NCBI RefSeq assembly: GCF_900167405.1
Contig: NZ_FUWO01000011.1
Span: 9,557 to 73,556 of the forward strand
Source: Globicatella sulfidifaciens DSM 15739
Lineage (GTDB): Bacteria > Bacillota > Bacilli > Lactobacillales > Aerococcaceae
Length of the DNA: 64,000 bases
Direction: 5' to 3'
Every line of letters starts with the position of its first letter. Position 1 is the stretch's first letter. The translations under genes and the position numbers were made by a program. Below are positions 9,011 through 17,947 of this stretch, piece by piece. The notes under the pieces are model-generated. The model saw nothing but the letters and a program-made list of their open reading frames with translations, did no database searches and was not told the DNA's origin.

Positions 9011-9239
9011 CTATTCTTCCTCTTTTAAAATTGTTACCAAGACTTTCTTTATTCTCATAGGACTACTTAAGTCCCCCTATATATAACAGTGAAAATATGA
9101 CCCGCTTGATTCGCTATTTTAAAAAAGTTTTTAGAAGATTAAATAAAAAATGGACACAGAAAAAGCGGCTAATCCACGCTGACATTTTTTCCAAAGTGCG
9201 GTAATATTAGAATATAAATCAAATACTTAGCTTAATGCC

Positions 9240-9400
9240 TGCTTTTAAAAACTTTAATGAGCAAGTACAGTAAGTGTACGGACACTTACGAGAAAATTGA
9301 TGAAGCGAACCCTTTTAGGTTCGCTTCTTTTTATCCATTTTTCTACTTGTTCCTATCGGAATGATTTAGGGGACACCCCTAATACCCTGTTCAAAAATAA
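9240..9400. other. Candidate oriT region upstream of mobC
   Basis: Three compact inverted repeats lie just before mobC: GTAAGTGT-ACGG-ACACTTAC at 9270-9289, a GAAGCGAACC / GGTTCGCTTC hairpin at 9302-9327, and TTAGGGG-ACA-CCCCTAA at 9366-9382. Such clusters, including the AGGGGACACCCC motif, are common around the nick sites of mobilisable elements with MobC. No nick site is proven. Confidence 0.45.
9302..9332 (+). terminator. Hairpin with T run inside the oriT-like region
   Basis: Perfect 10-bp arms GAAGCGAACC / GGTTCGCTTC with a six-base loop, followed by TTTTT. It could terminate transcription entering the element from the left, or belong to the oriT. Confidence 0.65.
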
Positions 9401-9419
9401 AAATAAAAGGAGGATTTAT

Positions 9420-9773
9420 ATGACAAATAGGTATAGAAATGAAAGAATTGAAATCAAATTAACCAAGGAAGAAAAAGAACTTTTTATGAAAAAGCTTGAA
9501 CTCAGTAAATCAAAATCAATGGCTCATTTTATTAGGAAAAGTGTTCTTGAAGCCCCTATATTTGTAATTGATATGAATATTTTTAGAAGGCTACAAACTC
9601 TTATAGGGAAAAACTCTAACAACCTTAATCAGATTGCAAAGAGGTTAAATATTACCGGAATAATCTATAGAGAAGATATTAAAGATCTAAAAATAGAGAA
9701 TGATGATATCTCAAGGGAAATAATTAAAATCCAAAATATCCTGACAAGAAAATATACAAATAGGACTGATTAA
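9420..9773 (+). CDS. mobC: Plasmid mobilisation relaxosome protein, MobC family
   Basis: A 117-aa DNA-binding accessory protein of relaxosomes: an N-terminal ribbon-helix-helix-like part (RIEIKLTKEEKELFMKK) followed by the MobC helix pair with the hallmark LQTLIGKNSNNLNQIAKRLN. The frame opens at 9297, but the ATG at 9420 has an AGGAGG site nine bases upstream, which decides the start. MobA/relaxase normally follows directly; here about 180 bp of AT-rich DNA and the convergent end of the defence locus follow instead. The element can therefore no longer mobilise itself. Confidence 0.75.
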   Translation: MTNRYRNERIEIKLTKEEKELFMKKLELSKSKSMAHFIRKSVLEAPIFVIDMNIFRRLQTLIGKNSNNLNQIAKRLNITGIIYREDIKDLKIENDDISREIIKIQNILTRKYTNRTD

Positions 9774-9952
9774 TATAGCTATTAATAAATATAACCTATG
9801 AAATCAATCCTCTAATTTCCTATAATTTAATTTTATTAATGTGTCTTTTAATAGATATTAAGTCCGTCAGAATGGTGTCAAGGCAAGTAATTATACAAAT
9901 AAAACTAATATTACCATATAAAAACCCTATGCTCCACCTAAAAGACTTTCTT

Positions 9953-10777
9953 TTAGCTTGCCGAATATTCCCTTTTTTCTCTAACCTGCTCTTGCTTATC
10001 TTCTGCTTGATTTACCCTAGTTTCTTTATCCTCTAGATTTTGACTTATCGTGTTATCAATATAAGAACTAATTTTTTCCTCTATTTCTTCTGTTGATAGA
10101 TAATCTAGAAGGTAACTCCCTCCTATAAGATTTGCATATCTAACAATAGCCTGAAAGTCTTCCCTAGATAAACCACCATTGACCTCTTTATATTTAAGCA
10201 TAGGTCTTAATACACCCTTTACTATATTAGTGTTACTAGTGAAACTACTTGACAAAAAGGTATGAACATATGTTATAAAATTATCACTAAATACCTCTAT
10301 TAAATAATAAGGATCTTTGCTATTATCCTCATCATATATTAATTCTCCTATCCACCAATATCTTGATATGGTATTCATAAACAATGCTCTTCTATTAGAT
10401 GATCCACCAGTTAAAAAATATCTATTACCTATATCTTTTTCTTCTTTTGCTGATCTATTCGACCACCTTTCTCTCATAAAATCCCAAAATACTGAATGAG
10501 ACATACCTGCCCACAGCCTTTCGTCTGCTGCCTCAGTTCTAGTTAAGAATCTTAGATTACTATGAAGTGTTTTAACGTTTTCCATATCAGAAACACTTAC
10601 ATTTTTAGGGTCAAACAAGAGCTCAAAATCTTCTACTGTCCTCTTATACTCTAAAAAGGGATTTTCATATTTTTCCATTATCCATTGGTTACTTTCTTCT
10701 CTATATTCATGAATATTATTAGCAGCATTATTCTTTAAATCTTCTAATATCTCTTGTCTCATATAATATAGTTTCAT
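9953..10777 (-). CDS. DUF6339-like protein, last gene of GHKL module
   Basis: A 274-aa protein, no signal or membrane segment. The central region (LRFLTRTEAADERLWAGMSHSVFWDFMRERW followed by RRALFMNTISRYWWIGELIYDE) matches what I remember of DUF6339, proteins found beside GHKL ATPases and Z1/PD-(D/E)XK genes in phage-defence clusters; that assignment is from memory. The C-terminal 50 residues are Glu/Lys/Gln-rich. The start is one base after the stop of the upstream gene with a GGAGGAGA site inside that gene's end, so the pair is translationally coupled. Enzymatic activity unknown. Confidence 0.6.
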   Translation of the reverse strand: MKLYYMRQEILEDLKNNAANNIHEYREESNQWIMEKYENPFLEYKRTVEDFELLFDPKNVSVSDMENVKTLHSNLRFLTRTEAADERLWAGMSHSVFWDFMRERWSNRSAKEEKDIGNRYFLTGGSSNRRALFMNTISRYWWIGELIYDEDNSKDPYYLIEVFSDNFITYVHTFLSSSFTSNTNIVKGVLRPMLKYKEVNGGLSREDFQAIVRYANLIGGSYLLDYLSTEEIEEKISSYIDNTISQNLEDKETRVNQAEDKQEQVREKREYSAS

Positions 10778-11647
10778 TTAATTCTCCTCCTGATCTGCTT
10801 CATATATTTTATCTAAAGCATCCTTTGTGGGATAATCTAATAAAATCTGAGCTAATTCGTAAGGTGATTTTGCACTAAATAAATTGCTGTCTAAATTAAT
10901 TCCTAGTTCCTTCATCCTGACTTCTAAAGCCTGGAACCATCTACGATCTGAATATTGTTCGAAATCATTTCCTGAGTCTTCTTTTAACTCATATAAAACA
11001 TAGATTAATGCTGGTAGTACAATCATACTATGTAAAATTCTAAGTCTATTGTGGTTTCTACTAGCATATGTGTACATTTCATAGCTTTCATTGGATACCA
11101 TTATTTGTATCCTATCTCCCTCTAGATTTACCTTTGTTTCTTTTTCTAAATCTGCTACCTGGGCAATTCTAATTATAGATGATAATTGTTTTAGATCATC
11201 CTTATCTTTAATAATTGAAATAATAGCTCTATTACCTATGGCTAAATACTGTCCTTTGTTTATGTTAAATGAAAATCCATCAAATATAGGATCAAATGAG
11301 CCATCTTTATAGTTTAAAATATTTTCCTTTGCTATTATAAATGGGGAAAATTCAACCTTGCCATCTAAGCTGAAAGAATCAATACTAATTTCTATCTTTG
11401 AGAAATCACTTGTAAAAACCTCCCTAAAAGAAGTCTTTGAACACTCTACATGAATGACATACTCAGCTTTGTTTTCCTTGATTAGGTTCTCTAGCCCAGG
11501 ATTCTTAATATTTAGTTCAATTTCAAATAGATATTCTTTGCCCATGGTTTTATCTTCTAAAGACTCTATTCTAAATTCACTATTTAGATAATCATCTGTA
11601 TAAGGGGCTAAAACAGGATATGGATGGTATCTTTCCTTAAGTTGCAT
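10778..11647 (-). CDS. Unknown 289-aa partner of the GHKL ATPase
   Basis: I do not recognise this protein. Residues 1-160 are rich in short beta strands (EYLFEIELNIKN, KIEISIDSFSLDGKVEF), residues 190-289 are mainly helical (RLRILHSMIVLPALIYVLYELKE; ELAQILLDYPTKDALDKIYEADQEEN). There is no signal peptide and no nuclease motif I can defend. It overlaps the GHKL ATPase gene by 11 bases with GGAGGTGG inside the overlap, so it is co-translated and likely a complex partner. Confidence 0.7.
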   Translation of the reverse strand: MQLKERYHPYPVLAPYTDDYLNSEFRIESLEDKTMGKEYLFEIELNIKNPGLENLIKENKAEYVIHVECSKTSFREVFTSDFSKIEISIDSFSLDGKVEFSPFIIAKENILNYKDGSFDPIFDGFSFNINKGQYLAIGNRAIISIIKDKDDLKQLSSIIRIAQVADLEKETKVNLEGDRIQIMVSNESYEMYTYASRNHNRLRILHSMIVLPALIYVLYELKEDSGNDFEQYSDRRWFQALEVRMKELGINLDSNLFSAKSPYELAQILLDYPTKDALDKIYEADQEEN

Positions 11648-13493
11648 AAATTACCACCTCCATAGATAATTGTTCAATAATATCTGGCTGAAAATCGATA
11701 ATAAATTCATTATCCTTTGCTATATTCCCTAGGGAAATCCTCTTGTTCTTTATTTCCAAATCTTTATTATTAGTTTTATCTACTGCATTGTTTATTCCTA
11801 TGTCTAACCTGGTTCTCTTGTCTTCACCAACTGCTGATACAAGCAATTCTGCATCTTCCAAATCATGACGACTTTTTAAAACCATCCGGTACTTAGAACT
11901 ACTGATTTGAAACATTCTAATGTTAAAATAATTTGTAGCAACTCTCTGTCTTCCCACACCTTTTCTACCATCCCTGTAGGAGGATTTACCCCCTCCTTGT
12001 CCAGGACCTTGAGGATCAAAGTCTCCTTCCCCAGTTTCCTCACCATATACTGGCATTTTCTTATTTTGTGATTCATCTTCAATCTTTATATTGACTTTAG
12101 ATTCTGTATTTTCATTTGTTAATGATTCATCTTTACCTTTACTTCCTAAAAGGTCATCCTCTAAATCAGGTAATAGTATACCAAGGTCACCTACATCTGT
12201 TTCATCTAGAGTAGTTTCCTTAGCCAGTCTATTAAGTTCCTCTCTGATTTGTTTAATAAGGTTTAATCTAGTTTCATTAGCCTGTCTAATTTCTTTTGGA
12301 TTTTCTGAAAATTGATCTGCCTTCCAAGCATCATGTTCAGGAGTCTCCATCTTTCTAAAGTAATCATTTATTTTCCTATCTTGCAAAATACAAATTCCTG
12401 AAAAAGGTATTCCTCTAGGAAATCTATCCTGCTCAAATACCTTCATTCCATTGATTCTAGACATTAGCACCCTGCGACTTGTTAATTCATTATCTACCAA
12501 CAAATAAACTTTGAACTTCCCAAGATAATCTCCACCACTAGCATCAAGTGAAAAGCTATTAATAATTGTTTCTTCAGATGTTAATACCTTATAAAATTCT
12601 AAAGAATTTCTATTCCTTCCAGACTTATTATAATCCAGCTTATTTTCAACTATATCCTCTAAGGTTGATTTGTTTATTAAAATGTCTCCCACTTTTACTT
12701 CTAGTCTCCCATTGTAAATAGCTATTAGAAAACTGTCTATAACAGAATAGACTATTGATTCAACCCAGTCATCCTGCTCTATAAATCCAATGATATATAT
12801 ATCAGTCCCCATTCTTTGCCCTCTATCAAAGTTTGGGTCTAGTTTTAACTGACTAAATATAGGTAGGTTCTTACTACCAAGACCATAGTAGCCTTCACCC
12901 TCTTTTTCCTTTCCATCTACATCCATAAAGTTTATGACTTCTGTAACGCCCTGACTGGCCTCTATTCCATCTTCATCATATGTATTATAGAAGATAGTAC
13001 GTAGGTTTGAGCAGGCAAAGGCTGCATATTTCCCAATACCAAAGCTTCCTCCTGCCTCCCCTCCCTTATTAGATATACCTGCTGCCTTGATTAAATCATT
13101 CCAAGCAGTATCCTTTTCCTCTTTAGATCCTGTTAATCCAGTTGTATTAAAGTCACTTATTCTTAAAACACTAATTTTCTCTTTATCTAAGATGTCATTA
13201 CTGTAGGCAAAAAAATCCTTTACCTTTCCAGATCCATTCTTACTTGTTTCATAGCATTGATTGAATACTTCTATATATCTCTCATATCCTGGGATATCTT
13301 TTTTATCAATTTCAATATGTTGAAAATCAATTTTTACTGTTTCTTCATCTTTTTTTATTGCATCTAGAGAATTTTGACAAATTTCCTTAGCTAAATGCCT
13401 ATACCTATCCCCTCTAAATGTTTCCACTCCTGAATCCGATATCCCCTGTCTTCTCCCATAATTATAGGGTGAAAAATTCCATCCTATAGTCAT
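11637..13493 (-). CDS. GHKL (HSP90/MutL-like) ATPase of the defence locus
   Basis: A 618-aa protein with a Bergerat-fold ATP-binding domain at the N-terminus: N-box EICQNSLDAI with Asn41, box G1 SDFNTTGL with Asp114, and glycine lid GGSFGIGKYAAF at 148-158. Residues 160-400 contain transducer-like strands and VLMSRINGMKVFEQDRFPRGIPF. A low-complexity linker (about 450-530, Gly/Ser/Asp-rich) separates a C-terminal beta domain. Related GHKL ATPases occur in the mza and Z1-type anti-phage cassettes (established knowledge); no Z1 gene is present here. A good AAAGGAGAT site precedes the ATG. It follows hsdR by 98 bp on the same strand. Confidence 0.8.
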   Translation of the reverse strand: MTIGWNFSPYNYGRRQGISDSGVETFRGDRYRHLAKEICQNSLDAIKKDEETVKIDFQHIEIDKKDIPGYERYIEVFNQCYETSKNGSGKVKDFFAYSNDILDKEKISVLRISDFNTTGLTGSKEEKDTAWNDLIKAAGISNKGGEAGGSFGIGKYAAFACSNLRTIFYNTYDEDGIEASQGVTEVINFMDVDGKEKEGEGYYGLGSKNLPIFSQLKLDPNFDRGQRMGTDIYIIGFIEQDDWVESIVYSVIDSFLIAIYNGRLEVKVGDILINKSTLEDIVENKLDYNKSGRNRNSLEFYKVLTSEETIINSFSLDASGGDYLGKFKVYLLVDNELTSRRVLMSRINGMKVFEQDRFPRGIPFSGICILQDRKINDYFRKMETPEHDAWKADQFSENPKEIRQANETRLNLIKQIREELNRLAKETTLDETDVGDLGILLPDLEDDLLGSKGKDESLTNENTESKVNIKIEDESQNKKMPVYGEETGEGDFDPQGPGQGGGKSSYRDGRKGVGRQRVATNYFNIRMFQISSSKYRMVLKSRHDLEDAELLVSAVGEDKRTRLDIGINNAVDKTNNKDLEIKNKRISLGNIAKDNEFIIDFQPDIIEQLSMEVVIYAT

Positions 13494-13523
13494 CTAAATA
13501 TCTCCTTTCTACAGTCAAAGACC

Positions 13524-13539
13524 AGGGATATCAATCCCT
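13524..13539. promoter_or_regulatory. Inverted repeat in hsdR-GHKL gap
   Basis: AGGGAT-ATCA-ATCCCT in the 98-bp gap between hsdR and the GHKL gene. No T run follows, so it is not an obvious terminator; it may be an operator, an mRNA stem or chance. Confidence 0.3.
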
Positions 13540-13591
13540 TGATCTTTTTAATGTCGATTATCCCTTATTTAAGATTTTTAATTAATTCTTC

Positions 13592-16500
13592 CTAACTTCT
13601 CAAATCTTTATAAATCATCTCTCCTACAGCAGACATAGCTGCATTATAAAATTCCTTATCTTGAAACAATTTCTTAAATGAATTGTTTCTATCTTTATTT
13701 TCTTTATATAATTTGAATGCAATATCTTCAAAATCCTTAGGAAATATGCTCTTTTTAAATACCTCGCTATCATTTTTCTTAGCATAAGTTGTTAAGGATT
13801 CTTTTCTCAGCCCTTGACTTGCTTCTTTATATATAAAATCTATAACTACCCTATCTTGATCTGTAAAGTCTCCATGATATCTTTCATTTATACGATTGAT
13901 TATTTCATCTAAATAATCTTCGTCTTCCTTAGGTTTACTTCCAGTATCTAGTTCTCCATATCCAATAGTCGGATCTGCTATTATGCTAATATCTCCTTCA
14001 AAAGTCTTATCTAGTTTGTAAAATTCAAGTTTCAATTTTCCATCTAAATCTAAACTTATTCTCTCAGGACTTGGAATCAATTTTTGTAGATATGAAGTAA
14101 ATACATATTCTTTATGAAGGTCCTTATCATACATCCTAGTTATTTGAATTATATAGGAATACCATTTGTTGAAATTTCTAATGTCTTTCCTGAATTTAAA
14201 CTGATCTTCTTCCGATAATTCAAGATATCTATTTATTATAGGTTTAATCAAACTTGTTATCTTTCCCAAATCAGCAGGTGTCTGTTTGCCTTCCTTATAA
14301 TAAATATTAACAAACCTTTCTATATCATCATCATTATAAAGTCTAGCTTCCCTTAATAAAATTTGTGTATCATATATAAGGTTTACATTTATTGTTTCAT
14401 CTAAAATAGTGGCTTCATAGTATGGTTTGAAAGCTTCTTCTATTTCCTCTTTAGTATTAACAAAATCTAAAACAAAGGTATCCTCTTTCCCTGGTGTAAT
14501 TCTATTTAATCTGGAAAGTGTTTGTACTGCCTTTACTCCTCTTAATCTTTTATCTACAAACATTGTGTGAAGTAGTGGTTGGTCAAAACCAGTCTGATAC
14601 TTTTCAGCAACTATTAACATATTAAAATCATCACTTGCAAATTCAGTTGGCAATTGACTTTCTTTTATAGTAGATCCATCTTTTCTTTTATTCATTTTTT
14701 CCTCAGTAAACTCTACACCCTTATCTTTAATAATCCCAGAAAATGCTACTAAAATTTCTAAATCATCATAGCCTTTAATTTCTATATAATTCTTGATTTC
14801 ATGATAATATCTAACAGCATGAAGTCTTGAAGCTGTTACCACCATAGCTTTTCCTCTACCATTGATTTTATTTTTAGTTATATCTCTAAATTGTTCTACA
14901 ATTATTTGTGTTTTTTGTTGAAGGTTATGGGGATGTAAGGATGCAAATCTATTAATAGTTCTAACTGCTGTTGAAGAAGGTACTTCTGGATTTTCTTCTG
15001 TATCTTTAGCTATTTTATAGCAAGTATTATAGGTCATATAATTTTGAAGAACATCTAAAATAAAACCTTCTTCTATGGCCTGTCTCATAGAATAGTTATG
15101 ATAGGCAGATTTGTTTCCATATTCCCTTTCTGTTCCAAATAGGTCTATGGTTTCCTTTTTAGGTGTAGCAGTAAAGGCAAAGAAAGATAGATTATTATGT
15201 TTACCATGGGATAGTATTTCCTCTACTAATTTATCTTCATTGTCTAAGGCTTCTTCTTCATCCATGCCTTCAATTTCTGCAAACTCCCTTAGGGCTTCTT
15301 CTGTATCAGCTAAAGCTGTCTTTAGCATCTTAGCACTAGATCCAGATTGACTTTGGTGGGCTTCATCTACAATTACTGCATACCTCTTACCTTTAGATTC
15401 ATCTACTTCCTCATAGATAACAGGGAATTTTTGTAAGGTTGTTACTATAATCTTCCTATTGTTATTTATAGCATCTTTTAAATCCTGTGAAGTCTTGTCC
15501 TTTCCTATGGTTTCAACTACTCCAGGAGTATGGTCAAAGCTCATAATAGTTTCTTGTAATTGACTATCCAAAACTCTTCTATCTGAAACTATTATGACAG
15601 AAGTGAATATAGGTTGGTCATCCTTATCATGGAGGTTTGAAAGTCCGTAGGCAAGCCAGGCTATGGAATTACTTTTACCAGAACCAGCACTATGTTGAAT
15701 TAAATAATCTTCACCTGTCCCTTTAATTCTAACATCTTCTATAAGTTTGTTTACTACATCTAGTTGATGGTATCTAGGAAATATTAATCTTCTTCTAGTC
15801 TTTTTTACTTCTTTTCCTTTTACCACTTTAGTCTCTGTTTTTTCTTCTAGGTGCATAAACCTTTGAATTATATCTAGTAAAGTATCCTTCTTTAATACTT
15901 TTTCCCATAAATATGAAGTAGCATATCCATTAGGGTTGGCAGGATTACCTTTTCCCCCAACATTGCCAGCACCATTTGAACCTTGATTAAATGGAAGAAA
16001 GAAAGTATCCCTTCCCTTTAATTCAGTAGTCATTTCAACATCATAGTGGTCTAGGGCAAAATAAACTAAAAATCTATGATTAAAATTAAAGCATTTTTCC
16101 CTTGGGTTCCTATTTTCTATAAACTGAGATTTTCCGTTGTCTACAGTTTGGCCTGTTAGTTGGTTTTTAAGTTCTAAGGCTATTATTGGAATACCATTTA
16201 AAGATAGGACCATATCTATTGAATTTCTATTTCCATTTGAATAATAAAATTGGCGGGTTAAAGTTAATATATTGTTATTATAGTTATCTATAACCTTTTG
16301 ATTTAAGGTGCTTTCAGGCTTAAAGAAGGCAAATCTAAACCTAATACCCCTGTCAGTAACTCCATCCCTAAGGACACTTAAAAGACCATGCATCTTAACA
16401 GATTCATCAAATCTTTTGTAGATAGCCTCCTCTGATTTTTCCCTATATATCTTTTCATATCTTTCCCATTCCTTAGGTTGACTTGTTTGAATAAATCTAA

Positions 16501-16624
16501 GGAAAGTTTCCATATCTATAGCCTTTTCCTTGTCATAGGTAGCCATATTCCCTTTTTCATAGCCACCATGATTTAATAAATAAGTTTCTATATCTTCTTC
16601 AAATCTTATCTCTTTATATTCCAA
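13592..16624 (-). CDS. hsdR: Type I restriction enzyme subunit R
   Basis: Motor and nuclease subunit of a type I restriction-modification complex. The 1010 aa show the N-terminal nuclease core with Asp137 and E151-x-K153 (RNSIDMVLSLNGIPIIALELKN), then a superfamily 2 translocase with Walker A HSAGSGKSNS at 311-320, DEAH at 420-423, FTATPKK and the motif VI-like QTLSRLNRITPGK, and a helical C-terminus that should contact HsdM. All catalytic motifs are intact. Start is TTG directly after the hsdS stop, with GAGAGGTGG upstream. Confidence 0.94.
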   Translation of the reverse strand: MEYKEIRFEEDIETYLLNHGGYEKGNMATYDKEKAIDMETFLRFIQTSQPKEWERYEKIYREKSEEAIYKRFDESVKMHGLLSVLRDGVTDRGIRFRFAFFKPESTLNQKVIDNYNNNILTLTRQFYYSNGNRNSIDMVLSLNGIPIIALELKNQLTGQTVDNGKSQFIENRNPREKCFNFNHRFLVYFALDHYDVEMTTELKGRDTFFLPFNQGSNGAGNVGGKGNPANPNGYATSYLWEKVLKKDTLLDIIQRFMHLEEKTETKVVKGKEVKKTRRRLIFPRYHQLDVVNKLIEDVRIKGTGEDYLIQHSAGSGKSNSIAWLAYGLSNLHDKDDQPIFTSVIIVSDRRVLDSQLQETIMSFDHTPGVVETIGKDKTSQDLKDAINNNRKIIVTTLQKFPVIYEEVDESKGKRYAVIVDEAHQSQSGSSAKMLKTALADTEEALREFAEIEGMDEEEALDNEDKLVEEILSHGKHNNLSFFAFTATPKKETIDLFGTEREYGNKSAYHNYSMRQAIEEGFILDVLQNYMTYNTCYKIAKDTEENPEVPSSTAVRTINRFASLHPHNLQQKTQIIVEQFRDITKNKINGRGKAMVVTASRLHAVRYYHEIKNYIEIKGYDDLEILVAFSGIIKDKGVEFTEEKMNKRKDGSTIKESQLPTEFASDDFNMLIVAEKYQTGFDQPLLHTMFVDKRLRGVKAVQTLSRLNRITPGKEDTFVLDFVNTKEEIEEAFKPYYEATILDETINVNLIYDTQILLREARLYNDDDIERFVNIYYKEGKQTPADLGKITSLIKPIINRYLELSEEDQFKFRKDIRNFNKWYSYIIQITRMYDKDLHKEYVFTSYLQKLIPSPERISLDLDGKLKLEFYKLDKTFEGDISIIADPTIGYGELDTGSKPKEDEDYLDEIINRINERYHGDFTDQDRVVIDFIYKEASQGLRKESLTTYAKKNDSEVFKKSIFPKDFEDIAFKLYKENKDRNNSFKKLFQDKEFYNAAMSAVGEMIYKDLRS

Positions 16625-17947
16625 TTATTCCACCTCTCTTTTTCCAGTTACAGTTTCATATATTAATGATTTCTTGTAAGCTTCCATTTCAGTTAGGAGC
16701 TTTTCTTTTGTTGAGATTATTTGGTCTATTTGAGAACATTTTTGGTCTAGGTATGAAGCTATGGCTTTTTGTTCTTGTAATGGGGGAACTGTAATAAGTA
16801 TGTTTCCTGTATTAATTATCGAAATTCTTCTTAGACCTGAACCTTTATGATAACTTTCTATTTGATTTTCTCCCACTTTACTCATTAGATAATAATATAT
16901 ATATTCAATAATACTATTAGTATTTGATGAAATTATTAATAATGAAGATGCAACAACAAAATTATTTTCTTCTCTAACTAATGCCATCTTTCCTATAGTT
17001 CCATCCTTACTCATTAATAAGTCCTCTATATTCGGTTTACAACCTGTTCTAACCATATATTCATAAGATTCTTTCGATGTTTTTAATGCATTATTAAAAT
17101 CTATCATACCATTATTTATATCTACAGTTGATACAAAATAATGCTTACCCTCGTTGGTATCTGGAGATATATGAGCTCCATCAGTTAATTTGCTCGTAAC
17201 ATTTTTAAGTTTAGTTGCATCCCAATGCTCTGGTATCTTACCTATCCATTCAATTTCACTATCTTTCATCTGAACATTTTTATCTAATCCTTTTGTTACA
17301 GTTTCTGTTATAAGAGATTGTTTATATCTTTTATATTCTTCTATGGCTTTTTTAGTTTTAGATATTATATTATCTATTTCTTGTGTTTTTTTGTCTAAGA
17401 AGTTTGCTATTGCTTTTTGTTTATGTTTTGATGGTACAACTATCTCTATTTGTGCCATTTCCAGTAATGTTACACCCGGAATTAATCCAGTTATTCTTGA
17501 TTGAAACCCATTAATAAAATTTGGTGATAATGAATAATAATATAAATAATTATTAGAAATAACATTTGAGTTTATACAACAAAGTTTATTTCCAAAACAA
17601 ACTTCCTCCGATTCAATCTTAGCAATTTTCCTGCCTGCACTTCCTCCTTCTATGCAAACTAATGTATTACCTCTATATGCTCTCTTAAATTTTCCATCGT
17701 CTTTCTTTATATACATTCCGTTATCATAATCAATTTTATTATCAAATCCTACATCTTTTGTTGCTATATAAGGTATTGCATTTATAGGACTAATATAATT
17801 ATCCTTTTCATTATCCTTTATGCTATTTCCTGTATATAGTTTTGATATATTTCCTAATTTCCTTATTTCCCAATCCTCAGGTATCTCCCCTATCCACTCA
17901 ATTCCACTATCTTTCATCTTTCTAGTCAATTCTTTCACCATCCTCAC
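16625..17947 (-). CDS. hsdS: Type I restriction enzyme specificity subunit S
   Basis: DNA-recognition subunit of 440 aa with two target recognition domains. Each half begins with a near-identical segment (MKDSGIEWIGEIPEDW near 11 and MKDSEIEWIGKIPEHW near 226). Each ends with the conserved spacer helix (KQKAIANFLDKKTQEIDNII and EQKAIASYLDQKCSQIDQII), which dimerise. The start codon lies inside the end of hsdM (26-base overlap), so translation is coupled. The internal repeats could permit recombinational swapping of specificity. Confidence 0.93.
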   Translation of the reverse strand: MRMVKELTRKMKDSGIEWIGEIPEDWEIRKLGNISKLYTGNSIKDNEKDNYISPINAIPYIATKDVGFDNKIDYDNGMYIKKDDGKFKRAYRGNTLVCIEGGSAGRKIAKIESEEVCFGNKLCCINSNVISNNYLYYYSLSPNFINGFQSRITGLIPGVTLLEMAQIEIVVPSKHKQKAIANFLDKKTQEIDNIISKTKKAIEEYKRYKQSLITETVTKGLDKNVQMKDSEIEWIGKIPEHWDATKLKNVTSKLTDGAHISPDTNEGKHYFVSTVDINNGMIDFNNALKTSKESYEYMVRTGCKPNIEDLLMSKDGTIGKMALVREENNFVVASSLLIISSNTNSIIEYIYYYLMSKVGENQIESYHKGSGLRRISIINTGNILITVPPLQEQKAIASYLDQKCSQIDQIISTKEKLLTEMEAYKKSLIYETVTGKREVE

